64,000 nt of DNA from Dyella lutea (GTDB lineage: Bacteria; Pseudomonadota; Gammaproteobacteria; Xanthomonadales; Rhodanobacteraceae), in assembly GCF_024158035.1 (NCBI RefSeq), contig NZ_JAMZEK010000001.1, positions 1,406,001-1,470,000 on the forward strand, written 5' to 3'. The notes beneath the pieces were generated by a model that saw only the letters and a list, made by a program, of their open reading frames with translations, searched no databases and was not told the origin of the DNA. Shown piece by piece: positions 17,775 to 28,688 of this stretch; the stretch's first letter is position 1, and each line of letters begins with the position of its first letter. Made by a program: the position numbers and the translations under genes.

Positions 17775-18680
17775 TCACTCCAGTTCGCGATGGAAGGTGA
17801 GCACGCCCTGTCGGCGGGCCCGGAAATGCTCGGCCAGCCGCTCGACCAGATAGACCGAGCGGTGGCGGCCGCCGGTGCAGCCGATCGAGATGGTCACGTA
17901 ACTGCGGTCGTCCGCCTCGAAGCGCGGCAGCCAGGCCTCCAGCCAGCGTACGGTGTCGTCCACATACTCGGCAACCAGCGGGTCGGCCTCGAGGAACTCG
18001 CGTACCGGCGCGTCCTTGCCGGAAAGCGGACGCAGCTTTGGTTGCCAGTGCGGGTTCGGCAGGCAGCGGGCGTCGAACACGAAGTCCGCATCCAGCGGCA
18101 GCCCCCGCTTGAACGCGAACGACTGGAACATCACCGTCAGCCCTTCGGTAGCCCGCGCGTAGTCGGTGGCGACCAGTCGTCGCAGCTGGTGCACGTTGAG
18201 CTGGCTGGAGTCGATCACCTTCTCGGCAATGCCCATCAGCGGTCGCAGCAGCTTCCGCTCGGCAGCGATGGCGTCGGCCAGCGACACGTTGCGCATGGCC
18301 AGCGGATGCCTCCGGCGGGTCTCCGAGTAGCGCTTGATCAGCACCTCGTCGCGGCAGTCGAGGAACAGCAGGTGCACCTGCACGCCGGCCTCCGCCAGCT
18401 CGGAGAGCACGCTCGGCATGATCTCGATGTCGTGCTCGCGGTTGCGCGCGTCCACGCCTACCGCAATGCGCATCATGCGGCGCCCGCCTCGATCCTCCAG
18501 CACGGCATTGACCAGTCGCGGCAGCAGGCTCGCCGGGAGATTGTCCACGCAGTAGAACTCGAGGTCCTCCAGCGCGCGCAGCGCCACGGTCTTGCCGCCG
18601 CCGGACATGCCGGTGAGCACGACCAGATGCACGGCATTCGGTCCGGCCTCGGCGATGGCAGTGGTTTCGTTCGTGTCCAA
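17775..18680 (-). CDS. rapZ: RNase adapter protein RapZ
   Basis: A 301-residue RapZ/YvcJ P-loop protein. Walker A GMSGGGKT is at residues 24-31, followed by the conserved DLEFYCVDNLP. The C-terminal domain contains ISIGCTGGRHRSVYLVE. In E. coli it binds the small RNA GlmZ and glucosamine-6-phosphate and directs RNase E, linking amino-sugar supply to envelope synthesis. It lies 3 nt after hprK and 5 nt before the EIIA gene in the rpoN-PTS block, a widespread arrangement. Confidence 0.96.
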   Translation of the reverse strand: MDTNETTAIAEAGPNAVHLVVLTGMSGGGKTVALRALEDLEFYCVDNLPASLLPRLVNAVLEDRGGRRMMRIAVGVDARNREHDIEIMPSVLSELAEAGVQVHLLFLDCRDEVLIKRYSETRRRHPLAMRNVSLADAIAAERKLLRPLMGIAEKVIDSSQLNVHQLRRLVATDYARATEGLTVMFQSFAFKRGLPLDADFVFDARCLPNPHWQPKLRPLSGKDAPVREFLEADPLVAEYVDDTVRWLEAWLPRFEADDRSYVTISIGCTGGRHRSVYLVERLAEHFRARRQGVLTFHRELE

Positions 18681-18683
18681 GGG

Positions 18684-19634
18684 TCACCAGGGGGGCAGGC
18701 GGCGCATCTGGTGCGCCTGGCGGTCGATGAAGGTCTGCGCGGGGTCCAGTCCCTTGGTTTTCAGCGCGTGGTTGCGCACAGCCGCCTCCACCAGCACGCC
18801 CAGGTTGCGGCCGGGCGCCACCGGGATGGTGATCATCGGCACCTGTACCTCGAAGATCTCGCGGTGGCCGATGTCGCCGGTGAGGCGGGTCAGCGCGTCG
18901 GTGTCCTCGCCCTCGCGCAGCGGCTTGAGGTGGATCACCAGCCGAAGGTACTTCGATGCCTTGACCGCGGTGTGTCCGAACATCTCCCGGATGTTGAGCA
19001 CGCCCAGGCCGCGCACTTCCAGCAGGTCCTGCAGCAACTCCGGGCAGGTGCCGTCGATCACGTCCGGTGCGATCAGGGTGAATTCCGTGGCGTCGTCGGC
19101 CACCAGCCGGTGGCCGCGGCTGATCAGCTCAAGCGCGAGTTCGCTCTTGCCGGAACCGGATTCGCCGGTGATCAGCACGCCGATCGAAAACACCTCCAGG
19201 AACACGCCGTGCAGGGTGATGCGCGGGGCCAGCATGCGAGCCATGTGGTACTGCATCCATGTCAGCAGCTCGTGGCCGCGCTTGGAGCTGATCCACAACG
19301 GTGTATTGGTCTCCTCGGCGACCTCGCGCAGGTCGGAGGGGATCGCCTGATCCTTGGTGACGATCAGCGCGACCGGCTGGTAGGCCGCGATCTTGTTGAT
19401 CGCCTCCCAGCGCTGGCGCGAATCCAGTTCGTCGAGGTACTTCAGCTCCTCGGTGCCGATGATCTGGATCTTGTTCGGATAGATCACGTTGAGGTAGCCG
19501 ACCAGCGACGGGCGGCGCGTCTGCGTGACGCCGCGCTCGAGCACGCGGCCTTCGCCGCGCATGCCGGACACCCAGCGCAGCCCCATGCGCTCGTGCACGC
19601 CATCGTAGAGTTGTCGGGCGGTGAGCCGGTCCAC
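18684..19634 (-). CDS. hprK: HPr kinase/phosphorylase
   Basis: A 316-residue HprK. The N-terminal half is a MurF-like domain. The C-terminal catalytic domain carries Walker A GESGSGKS (about residues 154-161) and the following acidic motif ADDATEF, as well as the family region [15 protein letters not shown]. It phosphorylates or dephosphorylates Ser46 of HPr according to metabolite levels. In proteobacteria it usually accompanies EIIA-Man and HPr and controls relay activity rather than catabolite repression through CcpA. It lies 158 nt downstream of hpf, with a terminator hairpin in that gap. Confidence 0.96.
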   Translation of the reverse strand: MDRLTARQLYDGVHERMGLRWVSGMRGEGRVLERGVTQTRRPSLVGYLNVIYPNKIQIIGTEELKYLDELDSRQRWEAINKIAAYQPVALIVTKDQAIPSDLREVAEETNTPLWISSKRGHELLTWMQYHMARMLAPRITLHGVFLEVFSIGVLITGESGSGKSELALELISRGHRLVADDATEFTLIAPDVIDGTCPELLQDLLEVRGLGVLNIREMFGHTAVKASKYLRLVIHLKPLREGEDTDALTRLTGDIGHREIFEVQVPMITIPVAPGRNLGVLVEAAVRNHALKTKGLDPAQTFIDRQAHQMRRLPPW

Positions 19635-19741
19635 GTCGTCGTATCCTCTGCCCCGGCAGGAAGGCCTCAGGTGGCCGGCCAGGTGCGTGGCCTATTGTGC
19701 CAGCTTGACCGCCAGCGCAGGCGGGCCGGATGCCACCCAGC

Positions 19742-19769
19742 AAAAGGCCCGCCCTGGTGGGGCGGGCCT
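19742..19769 (-). terminator. Terminator between hpf and hprK
   Basis: Read on the minus strand, arms AGGCCCGCCC and GGGCGGGCCT form a stem followed by TTTT. It lies about 24 nt after the hpf stop and would end or attenuate transcription before hprK, so the block may be two or more transcripts. Confidence 0.85.
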
Positions 19770-19792
19770 GGTAGGGACTGCGGAGCCGCGGA

Positions 19793-20122
19793 TCAGCCGA
19801 CCATGCGGTCGTCGCGACGGGCCTCGGCCTTGTGCTTGTCGCAGACCTTGTCGCGGTGCTTGCGCAGCTGGGTCACCAGCTTGTCGAACATCTTGTCGAT
19901 GGAGACGTACATGTCCTGCTCATAGGCCTCGGCGTGGAGCAGAGCGCCGGAAGAGGTGTGCAGCGTGCCTTCGGCCTTCTGCTGCAGCTTGTCCAGCGAG
20001 AGCACCACGGAAATACTCGTCAATCGGTCGTCGAGGCGATTGAGGCGGTCCAGCTGGCCGGTGACATGCGTGCGCATGGCCTCGGTGATTTCGACGTGCT
20101 GACCGCTGAGTTGGAATTGCAT
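19793..20122 (-). CDS. hpf: Ribosome hibernation promoting factor (short HPF)
   Basis: A 109-residue protein of the HPF/YfiA family, which binds the 30S decoding centre and supports 100S ribosome dimers in stationary phase. The N-terminus QLSGQHVEITEAMR and the segment EAYEQDMYVSIDKMFDKL are typical. Length matches the short form. A near-perfect Shine-Dalgarno, AAAGGAGG (20129-20136), precedes ATG 20122 and suggests strong translation. It follows rpoN by 147 nt, a standard neighbour pair. Confidence 0.96.
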   Translation of the reverse strand: MQFQLSGQHVEITEAMRTHVTGQLDRLNRLDDRLTSISVVLSLDKLQQKAEGTLHTSSGALLHAEAYEQDMYVSIDKMFDKLVTQLRKHRDKVCDKHKAEARRDDRMVG

Positions 20123-20269
20123 GTTGCGCCTCCTTTGGTACGGCCGCTTGCGCGGCGTGGATCGATGCGGCTCCCGGTCATCCGGGGTGCATCCACAGTC
20201 ATCTCGTTATCGTCCAGTGGCTCAGACGCCTTGAGGTCCTCGAGGTTCCGCGCCGCGCGCGGCGAGGAT

Positions 20270-21745
20270 TCAGCTGGCGCGCTGACGCTCGCTGGAGCTG
20301 GGTATGCGCATGGCCTCCCGGTATTTGGCAACCGTGCGGCGCGCCACCTGGATGCCCTTGCGGTGCAGTTCCTCGGCGAGCGCCTGGTCGGAAAGGGGTT
20401 TGCGGGGATCCTCCGATTCGACCAGCTTGCGCAGCATCGCCTGGATGGCGGTGGACGATGCGCTGCCGCCGTCCTCGGTGGAGACCCCGCTGGAGAAGAA
20501 GTGCTTGAGTTCGAAGGTACCGCGTGGCGTGTGGATGTACTTGCGCGTGGTCACGCGGGAGATGGTCGATTCGTGCATGCCCACCTCCTCGGCCACCTCG
20601 CGCAGCACCAGCGGATGCATGGCCTCCGGACCGTAGTCGAGGAAGGCGCTCTGCCTGCGCACGATCGCCTCGGTGACCTTGAGCAGCGTCTCGGCCCGCG
20701 ACTCCAGGCTCTTGATCAGCCACCGCGCCTCCTGCAGCTGGCCGCGCATCCAGCTCGCATCCTCGCCGCGCGCCTTGGCGATCAGGCTGCAGTAATGCTG
20801 GTTCAGGCCCAACCGCGGCTGGCATTCCGGATTGAGGCTCACTCTCCAGCGGGCACCTTCCTTGAAGGTGTAGACGTCGGGAGCGACATACTCGACCGGC
20901 GTGGTGTCCAGTGCGGCGCCCGGGCGAGGATCCAGGCTGCGGATCAGTGCGGCGGCGGCGGCGACTTCGTCCTCGCCGGCGCGCAGCTTGCGGGCGAGTC
21001 GACCGGTATCGTTGCGGGCGAGCAGTTCGAGTTCCGAGTCGACGATGCGCAGCGCGAGTTCGCGCTGCGCGGTGCCATCGTCGAACTGTTCCAGCTGCAC
21101 CCTGAGACAATCGCGCAGGTCGCGGCTGGCCACGCCGACCGGGTCGAAATCCTGCACCCGGCGCCGCACGGCCTCGACTTCCTCGGCGCTAGCCTGCAGG
21201 TCGGCGGGAAGGGCCGCCAGCAGGGCCTCGGGTGTTTCCGCGACGTATCCGTCCGGGTTCAGCGCGTCGATGATGACCGTGGCGATGGCGCGCTCGCGTG
21301 GAGTGAATCCGGACAGGTTGAGCTGCCAGAGCAGGTGTTCCTGCATCGTTTCGGCGGCGGCGTTCTGCGGCTCGAAATCCTCGTCCCGGTTGCCGCTGCC
21401 ACTGCCGCTGGCCGAACCGACGGAGGAGAAGTCCATCGGCGATTCCCCGGCGCCATCGCCATCGGCCCAGTCGGGCGGTTCGCCGGAGTCATGCTCCTCG
21501 CTGGAGGTGCTGCTTGCGCTGGTGGAGCCCAGCCCGGTGTCAGTGCGGAAAGCATCCTCATCGGCCGACTCGATGGACCCCTCCGTCGACTCTTCCTCGA
21601 ATTCCAGCAGCGGGTTGCCCTCGGCGATCTGGCGCAGCTCGGCTTCCAGCTCCAACTGCGAGAGCTGCAGCAACCGGATCGCCTGCTGCAGTTGCGGCGT
21701 CAGGGTCAGCTGCTGATGGAGTCGGAACTGGAGTCCGGGTTTCAT
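20270..21745 (-). CDS. rpoN: RNA polymerase sigma-54 factor
   Basis: A 491-residue sigma-54. Region I is the Gln/Leu-rich N-terminus (LTPQLQQAIRLLQLS). An acidic, Ser-rich region II (about 50-120) is followed by the core-binding domain. The HTH and the RpoN box ARRTVAKYRE lie near the C-terminus and recognise the -12/-24 promoter elements. It sits 123 nt after lptB and before hpf, the classical order. I found no convincing -24/-12 promoter in the gaps I examined. Confidence 0.97.
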   Translation of the reverse strand: MKPGLQFRLHQQLTLTPQLQQAIRLLQLSQLELEAELRQIAEGNPLLEFEEESTEGSIESADEDAFRTDTGLGSTSASSTSSEEHDSGEPPDWADGDGAGESPMDFSSVGSASGSGSGNRDEDFEPQNAAAETMQEHLLWQLNLSGFTPRERAIATVIIDALNPDGYVAETPEALLAALPADLQASAEEVEAVRRRVQDFDPVGVASRDLRDCLRVQLEQFDDGTAQRELALRIVDSELELLARNDTGRLARKLRAGEDEVAAAAALIRSLDPRPGAALDTTPVEYVAPDVYTFKEGARWRVSLNPECQPRLGLNQHYCSLIAKARGEDASWMRGQLQEARWLIKSLESRAETLLKVTEAIVRRQSAFLDYGPEAMHPLVLREVAEEVGMHESTISRVTTRKYIHTPRGTFELKHFFSSGVSTEDGGSASSTAIQAMLRKLVESEDPRKPLSDQALAEELHRKGIQVARRTVAKYREAMRIPSSSERQRAS

Positions 21746-21868
21746 ACCGACCGGTGGCCTTGGAACTGGCTTTCATCCTAACCCCACCCCGGGGAGTCGA
21801 ACAGCCTTGAGGTGCCGCCGGGGCGCCCCGATCTGCCTCGGGTCAATTCCCTGCAACCCGGCCGCCGG

Positions 21869-22588
21869 TCAAAGCCGGAATTCGCGACCCAGGTAGACGT
21901 CCCGGACCTTTTCGTCGGCGAGGATATGCGCCGGGGTACCGCGGGACATCACCTCGCCCTCGTTCAGGATGTAGGCCCGGTCGCAGATGCCGAGCGTCTC
22001 GCGCACGTTGTGGTCGGTGATCAGCACGCCGATGCCGCGCTCCTTCAGGTGGCGCACGATGCGCTGGATCTCGCCCACCGAGATCGGATCGACGCCGGCG
22101 AAGGGTTCGTCCAGCAGCATGTAGCGGGGCTCCGCCGCCAATGCCCGGGCGATTTCCACCCGGCGCCGCTCGCCGCCGGACAGGCTGATGCCCTTCTGGT
22201 CGGCGATGTGGCTGATCTTGAGCTCTTCCAGCAGGCCTTCCTGTTGGGCAGCGCGTTCGCGCGCGGTCAGTCCCTCGCGCAGCTCCAGCACGGCCATGAT
22301 GTTGTCGGCCACGCTCAGGCGTCGGAACACGGAGGGTTCCTGCGGCAGGTAGCCGATGCCCAGCCGGGCACGCGAGTGCATCGGCAGGCCGGTGATGTCC
22401 TTGCCGTCGAGCTTGATCGAGCCACCGTCGGCCTCGATCAGGCCGACCACCATGTAGAAGCAGGTGGTCTTGCCGGCACCGTTGGGGCCGAGCAGGCCCA
22501 CCACCTCGCCCTGGCGGATGGAGAACCCGAAGTCGCGCACCACCTGGCGCGCGCGGAATCGCTTCTGTAGGCCTTCTGCGGACAGCAT
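21869..22588 (-). CDS. lptB: LPS export ABC transporter ATP-binding protein LptB
   Basis: A 239-residue ATPase that drives LPS extraction by the LptFG complex. Walker A GPNGAGKT, the signature LSGGERRR, Walker [14 protein letters not shown] and the switch His in LITDHN are all present. It is 3 nt downstream of lptA. lptF and lptG are not in the window. Confidence 0.97.
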   Translation of the reverse strand: MLSAEGLQKRFRARQVVRDFGFSIRQGEVVGLLGPNGAGKTTCFYMVVGLIEADGGSIKLDGKDITGLPMHSRARLGIGYLPQEPSVFRRLSVADNIMAVLELREGLTARERAAQQEGLLEELKISHIADQKGISLSGGERRRVEIARALAAEPRYMLLDEPFAGVDPISVGEIQRIVRHLKERGIGVLITDHNVRETLGICDRAYILNEGEVMSRGTPAHILADEKVRDVYLGREFRL

Positions 22589-22591
22589 CGG

Positions 22592-23227
22592 TCAGGGCTG
22601 CTTGCTGCTGGCGGCCGCCGCCGGCATGGGGGCGGAGGTGCCCGGAGCGGGCGCGGCGGGTGTCGTGGCAGCGGGCGCGGCAGCCGGTCTGAGCGGGTGC
22701 GGCTTGGGCAGGAAGGTGCCGTGCACCAGGCCCTGGCCGTTCGATTCGCCGGTGATCTGGCTGGTCTGCGTGTCGTAGGTCAGCTTGTCGCCAGAGAACT
22801 GCCCGCGCCCCTGCTGCTTGACCACCGCATCGGTGGTCAGCACGGCGATGCCGTGCACGTTGTCGTAATCCAGTGTCGCCGCTTCGCCGGTCATGAGGTT
22901 GCCGCTGTCGTCCAACTGCTGGATGTGCGCCGGACGGCCGGTCACCACCACCCGCGAGATCTGCGAGTCTCCGTCCAGGTAGATCTTGGCCAGGTCGCCG
23001 CTGAGGTGCATGGTGCCCTGGGTGATCTGGACCTTGCCCTTGAGCGTGCTGACGGAGTTGGGCTTCTGGAAGGCCTCGGTGTAGACGGCCGTGTAGTTCA
23101 TCGGCTGGTCGCGATCGCTCTGCTTGGCCAGGCCGATTCCCGGCAGCATGAGCGATACCGCTAGCACGGCCGGCAGGCGCCACCGGCTAGCGGCGCTTGC
23201 GTGGCGGGAATGACCCTTGGCTGTCAT
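22592..23227 (-). CDS. lptA: LPS transport periplasmic protein LptA
   Basis: A 211-residue periplasmic bridge protein of the Lpt machine. A signal peptide (to about GLA, residue 34) precedes the OstA-type beta-jellyroll (TLKGKVQITQGTMHLSGD). The last 45 residues form an Ala/Pro/Ser-rich tail, longer than in E. coli LptA (185 residues). As annotated, the start overlaps the lptC end by 41 nt, which is large but keeps a complete signal peptide. A shorter start is possible. Confidence 0.93.
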   Translation of the reverse strand: MTAKGHSRHASAASRWRLPAVLAVSLMLPGIGLAKQSDRDQPMNYTAVYTEAFQKPNSVSTLKGKVQITQGTMHLSGDLAKIYLDGDSQISRVVVTGRPAHIQQLDDSGNLMTGEAATLDYDNVHGIAVLTTDAVVKQQGRGQFSGDKLTYDTQTSQITGESNGQGLVHGTFLPKPHPLRPAAAPAATTPAAPAPGTSAPMPAAAASSKQP

Positions 23228-23786
23228 TGAGCAACTCCAGATGCTTGTCGTTGAGGTCGGCGCGCATGCCTACCCCGCTCATTGTAAGGTCGCCCTGCGC
23301 CATGTGCGCCGGGGCGGCGGTTTCCATCCGGTTCTGCTTGGGCCAGATGGTGGCGTCCTCGGTGTCCAGTCGGGCGGCAGGGGTGCCGTCGAAGGCTTCG
23401 CGATGCATGTGCACCGGCCCTTGCAGCTTGAGCAGGTCGCCGCCCTTGTCCACCCATCCATACAGCGACTCGCCGCGCCAGTCGGGTACGCCGGCCTGGT
23501 TGGAGGGCAGGTCGAATACCGGCGAATTGATGTACAGCGATTCGTCACCCTCCCGCCGCTCCAGCCGGGGGGCCTTCACGTTGAAGGCGGGGCGGCCATC
23601 ACGGCCATAGCTGGACAGCTGGAATTCGGTGAGCGTGTAGCCGGACCGCGGCGGTCCCACGAACTGGTCCGGGGCTGGCTCGGGCGCCATCCACCAGCGC
23701 AGCAGGCCGGTCGTGCCGACGAGCAGGCCGACGACGACGATGGCCGTCGCCAGGCGACGGTCGCGGAACCAGCGTCCCGGGCTCAT
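23187..23786 (-). CDS. lptC: LPS export protein LptC
   Basis: A 199-residue bitopic inner-membrane protein that accepts LPS from LptBFG and hands it to LptA. A membrane helix at about residues 11-29 is followed by a periplasmic OstA-like fold (YTLTEFQLSSYG, PRLERREGDESLYINSPVF). The start, ATG 23786, overlaps the kdsC stop by 4 nt, so the two are coupled. The frame is open upstream but that part is only the kdsC shadow. Confidence 0.93.
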   Translation of the reverse strand: MSPGRWFRDRRLATAIVVVGLLVGTTGLLRWWMAPEPAPDQFVGPPRSGYTLTEFQLSSYGRDGRPAFNVKAPRLERREGDESLYINSPVFDLPSNQAGVPDWRGESLYGWVDKGGDLLKLQGPVHMHREAFDGTPAARLDTEDATIWPKQNRMETAAPAHMAQGDLTMSGVGMRADLNDKHLELLNDSQGSFPPRKRR

Positions 23787-24328
23787 CGCCAGCGTTCCCG
23801 CTCGGCGTCCGCCTTGTCCTGGGCCAGCAGCAGCAGGTCGCTGACCTCTCGCGCGGCCCCTTCGCCTCCGCGGCGGGTGGTTTGCCAGTGCGCGCGTTCG
23901 ACGACCCATGGGTGCGCGTTGGCGGTCGCAACGGCAAGGCCTGCCAGCCCCATCGCCGGCAGGTCGGGCAGGTCGTCGCCGACGAAGGCGGCCTGTTCCG
24001 GCTGAAGGTTCAGGGCATCCAGCAGGTCGCCCAGACAGGTCCGCTTGTCGCCCTGCCCCTGGTAGACATGGGCAATCCCCAGCTCCTCAGCACGAAGCGT
24101 GACCGCATGGCTGATGCGGGCGGTCACGATCGCCACCTCGATGCCGTTGGCCTGCAGGCGCTTCAGGCCGAGACCGTCATGCACATGGAAGACCTTGGTT
24201 TCCCGGCCATCCTCGGCGTAGTGCAGGCGGCCATCGGTGAGGGTGCCGTCCACGTCGAAGGCGGCCAGTCGAATGCGGGTGGCCCGGGCAAGCAGGTCGG
24301 CGGGCAGGTCGGCAAGGTATCCGGTCAC
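23783..24328 (-). CDS. kdsC: 3-deoxy-D-manno-octulosonate 8-phosphate phosphatase KdsC
   Basis: A HAD-superfamily phosphatase of about 181 residues that makes Kdo from Kdo-8-P. Motif I, AAFDVDGTLTDG, carries the nucleophile and acid Asp. Motif II is IVTAR and motif IV GDDLPDLP. It lacks a large cap and, as in the family, should be tetrameric. I chose the GTG at 24328 (VTGYL) because it leaves a normal-length N-terminus and follows the kdsD stop by 25 nt. The Shine-Dalgarno is weak, and an upstream ATG at 24397 would overlap kdsD. Confidence 0.93.
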   Translation of the reverse strand: MTGYLADLPADLLARATRIRLAAFDVDGTLTDGRLHYAEDGRETKVFHVHDGLGLKRLQANGIEVAIVTARISHAVTLRAEELGIAHVYQGQGDKRTCLGDLLDALNLQPEQAAFVGDDLPDLPAMGLAGLAVATANAHPWVVERAHWQTTRRGGEGAAREVSDLLLLAQDKADAERERWR

Positions 24329-24353
24329 GTGCGGGTCGCTTGGCTGGCAGGGA

Positions 24354-25364
24354 TCAGACCACGCGGGCGCGCAGCAGGTCGTGGATGTTGAGGGCACCGA
24401 CCACGTGCTGCTGCTCGTCGACCACCAGCAGGGCGTGGATCTGGTGCTTCTCCATGAGTTGGGCCGCTTCCACCGCCAGCTTGTCCGCCGTGATGGTCTT
24501 CGGCGAGCGACTCATCAGGCTGGCCACGGTGGCTCCCCGCAAGTCCACGCCGTCGTCGTCCAGGGCGCGGCGCAGGTCGCCGTCGGTGAACACGCCGAGC
24601 AGGTGGTCGTCGGCGTCCACCACGGCGGTCATGCCCAGGTGCTTGCGGGTCATTTCCATCAGCGCCAGGGTGAGGTTGGCGTCCGGGCCGACCCGCGGGA
24701 TGCCCTCGCCGGTGTGCATCACGTCGCTGATGTGCAGCAGCAACCGGCGCCCGAGGCTCCCGGCCGGATGCGAGCGGGCGAAGTCTTCCGAGGTGAAGCC
24801 CCGGGCCTCCAGCAAGGCGATCGCCAGCGCGTCGCCGATCACCAGCGCGGCGGTGGTGCTTGCGGTCGGCGCCAAGCCCAGCGGGCAGGCTTCGGTGGAG
24901 ACGCTGGCGTCCAGGTGCACATCGGCCTGGCCGGCCAGCGAGGACTTCGGGTTGCCGGTGATCGCGATCAGCGGGATGTTCTGCCGCTTGATCACCGGCA
25001 GGATGAACAGCAGTTCGTCGGTCTCGCCGGAGTTGGACAGCACCAGCACCACGTCCTGGGGGGTGATCATGCCCAGGTCGCCGTGGCTCGCCTCGCCCGG
25101 GTGGACGAAGAAAGCCGGGGTGCCGGTGGAGGCCAGGGTGGCGGCGATCTTCCGCCCGATGTGGCCAGACTTGCCCATGCCGCTGACGACGAGGCGGCCC
25201 TGGCAACCCAGGATCAGCCGGCAGGCCCGGACGAAATCGCCGTTCACGCGCGGCTCCAGCGCCCGGATCGCGGCCGCCTCGGTGGCGATCACCGTGCGGG
25301 CGCTGCGCGCGATGGCGTCCGGATCGACGGAGATCTCGGCAGATGGTGCGATGCGTGCGTTCAT
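24354..25364 (-). CDS. kdsD: Arabinose-5-phosphate isomerase KdsD
   Basis: A 336-residue enzyme converting ribulose-5-phosphate to arabinose-5-phosphate, the first step toward Kdo. An N-terminal SIS domain (VVSGMGKSGHIGRKIAATL, SNSGETDEL) is followed by two CBS domains (from about residue 215, MHTGEGIPRV and MSRSPKTIT). It is the first gene of the minus-strand block. ATG 25364 follows AAGGACC; an in-frame ATG at 25445 would add 27 atypical residues. The gap to ibaG (214 nt) should hold the divergent promoters, but I cannot assign them with confidence. Confidence 0.96.
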   Translation of the reverse strand: MNARIAPSAEISVDPDAIARSARTVIATEAAAIRALEPRVNGDFVRACRLILGCQGRLVVSGMGKSGHIGRKIAATLASTGTPAFFVHPGEASHGDLGMITPQDVVLVLSNSGETDELLFILPVIKRQNIPLIAITGNPKSSLAGQADVHLDASVSTEACPLGLAPTASTTAALVIGDALAIALLEARGFTSEDFARSHPAGSLGRRLLLHISDVMHTGEGIPRVGPDANLTLALMEMTRKHLGMTAVVDADDHLLGVFTDGDLRRALDDDGVDLRGATVASLMSRSPKTITADKLAVEAAQLMEKHQIHALLVVDEQQHVVGALNIHDLLRARVV

Positions 25365-25578
25365 GGGTCCTTCGGCGGCGGCGCCAGGGTGCGGGGTCGG
25401 GGCAAAGTCCACGGTGTAGCTTCGCAGCCGCACGCTGAATGACATGCCGTCATTTCTGCGCCAGCGACTTTCCATTACCATGGCCGTCTTGCAGTTTACC
25501 TTCTTGTGACAGCGCGTTGGACGCCGCCGGGATCCGGCGCCCCCGTCCAGACGACGCCCTCCGGACAGTGGAATCCAG

Positions 25579-27124
<1,546 letters not shown>

Positions 27125-27142
27125 CGAAACAGGTTGTGCAGG

Positions 27143-27172
27143 AAAAAGGCCGGGGCATGCCCCGGCCTTTTT
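27143..27172. terminator. Bidirectional terminator between murA and the DUF3108 gene
   Basis: A near-continuous palindrome: AAAAAGGCCGGGG, a CAT/ATG centre, then CCCCGGCCTTTTT. It has a U-tract in both directions and serves both convergent genes. Confidence 0.93.
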
Positions 27173-27188
27173 CTTGTCTCGCCACGCC

Positions 27189-27914
27189 TCAGGGCGAGTG
27201 GAAGCTTTCCAGCAGCAGGGTCAGGTTGCCGCCATCGGCCTGGGCCAGCTTCACCGGCACCGGGAATTTCGCCGGCACGTACCAGGCGTCGAACGGCTTG
27301 TCGGTGTCGGTGCGGGTGACCCGTTCGGCGGAAAACTCTCCGGCCGGCACGGCCAGCCGCTCGGTGGCCTGCACGGCATACTGCTGTTTTTCCACACGCT
27401 GCTTCACACCGACCGGCAGCACCACCTGCTTGTCACCATCGCGCAGCGCCAGCCCCAGGGCCAGCGGCAGGGTGTTGCGGTCGACCATGCCCGCGGTGCC
27501 GGCGTAATGGATCGGCCCCTTGCCTTCGTCCACCGTGACCTGGTTGCTGGCCCGGTCGACCTGCAGATGACGGTGCTTGCGCTTGAACGAGGAGTCCATC
27601 GCGTAGTCGTAGGTCATCGTCTCGGGAGCATCGTCGTGCCAGCGGAACCGGGTGGTCTCGTCGGTGTTGGCGCCGATCAGCGCGGCCAGCCCTCCCGTTC
27701 CCCGGGAGCGATTGCGGTACGTGTATTCGTCCTTGCCCACGGCTGTCAGGGTCACGGTAGCCTTGCCGATGGTCTGGCCGTCCTGCTGGACCTGGTAGGT
27801 GGCGGTGAAGGGCCTCGGTGCGGTGGCTGCGGCGGCGGTGCCAGCGGCGAGCGCGAGAGCGGCGAGGGCGGTACGCGCGAAGCGCGTTGCGACAGGGAGG
27901 CGGGCAGGAGTCAT
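27189..27914 (-). CDS. DUF3108 domain-containing secreted protein
   Basis: A 241-residue protein with a signal peptide (hydrophobic stretch ALAALALAAG, cleavage after about AAA near residue 30) and a DUF3108 beta-rich domain (FTATYQVQQDGQTIGKAT, LPVGVKQRVEKQQY, AWYVPAKFPVPVKL). Probably periplasmic. The function is unknown. In many proteobacteria it sits next to purN, as here (65 nt upstream on the same strand). Confidence 0.9.
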   Translation of the reverse strand: MTPARLPVATRFARTALAALALAAGTAAAATAPRPFTATYQVQQDGQTIGKATVTLTAVGKDEYTYRNRSRGTGGLAALIGANTDETTRFRWHDDAPETMTYDYAMDSSFKRKHRHLQVDRASNQVTVDEGKGPIHYAGTAGMVDRNTLPLALGLALRDGDKQVVLPVGVKQRVEKQQYAVQATERLAVPAGEFSAERVTRTDTDKPFDAWYVPAKFPVPVKLAQADGGNLTLLLESFHSP

Positions 27915-27979
27915 GCGCCAGAGTCTAAGCGGCGCACCTGAACGCTCGGTTGCGACGGTGAGTGCCCTGGCGCTGGCGT

Positions 27980-28642
27980 TCAGCGCGCGAGCGTGCCGTC
28001 ACGCCAGTTGAGCGGCGCTGCAAGCGCCTGGCCGTCGAAGCAGGCGCGCCCGTCGCGCAGCGCGATGCGTCCGGCGGCGATGTCCGCCACGACGGCGGGC
28101 AGCAGCCGGTGTTCCAGCGCCAGCAGCCGCTCGGCCAGCCGCTGCTCGTCGTCGCCCGGTTCGATCGGCATGCGCGCCTGTGCGATCACTGGACCGCCGT
28201 CGAGTTCGGCGGTGACGAAATGCACGCTGGCGCCGTGCTCCGTGTCGCCGGCGGCCAGCGCACGGCGATGGGTATGCAGGCCCCGGTACTTCGGCAGCAG
28301 CGACGGGTGGATGTTGATCATCCGTCCGGCCCAGGGCGTCAGTGCGGCGCCGTCGATGATCCGCATGAAGCCCGCCAGCACCAGCAGGTCCGGCTTCGTC
28401 CCGGCGATCCGTTCGAACAGGGCGTGGTCGAAGCTGGCGCGGTCGGCGTAGTCGCGGGGCGAGAGCGCGAGGGTCGGCACCCCGGCTTCCCTCGCCAGGG
28501 CCAGTGCCCCGGCATCGGCCTTGTCGCTGGCAACCAGCACGAACTCCACCGGCAGTTCGCCACGGTCGCGGGCGGCCAGCAGGGCAGCAAGATTGCTGCC
28601 GCGCCCGGAGGCGAGCACGGCAATACGGAAGGGCGTCGTCAT
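27980..28642 (-). CDS. purN: Phosphoribosylglycinamide formyltransferase PurN
   Basis: A 220-residue GAR transformylase using 10-formyl-tetrahydrofolate in the third step of purine synthesis. It shows the N-terminal AVLASGRGSNLAALL, the catalytic NIHPSLLPKY segment with its His, and the later VHFVTAELDGGPVIAQ with the conserved Asp. It lies 46 nt downstream of purM, the standard pair. Confidence 0.97.
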   Translation of the reverse strand: MTTPFRIAVLASGRGSNLAALLAARDRGELPVEFVLVASDKADAGALALAREAGVPTLALSPRDYADRASFDHALFERIAGTKPDLLVLAGFMRIIDGAALTPWAGRMINIHPSLLPKYRGLHTHRRALAAGDTEHGASVHFVTAELDGGPVIAQARMPIEPGDDEQRLAERLLALEHRLLPAVVADIAAGRIALRDGRACFDGQALAAPLNWRDGTLAR

Positions 28643-28688
28643 GTTGGTGAAGTTGCTCCGCGGGCCGGAAGTTGGCCGGCTCGTGGGA

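Noticed and set aside
17790-19925. 711-codon plus frame opposite rapZ/hprK
   Set aside because: Antisense shadow of three strongly supported genes.
27938-27983. CTGAACGC/GCGTTCAG dyad between purN and the DUF3108 gene
   Set aside because: The arms are 30 nt apart and the right arm enters the purN stop; probably chance in GC-rich sequence.
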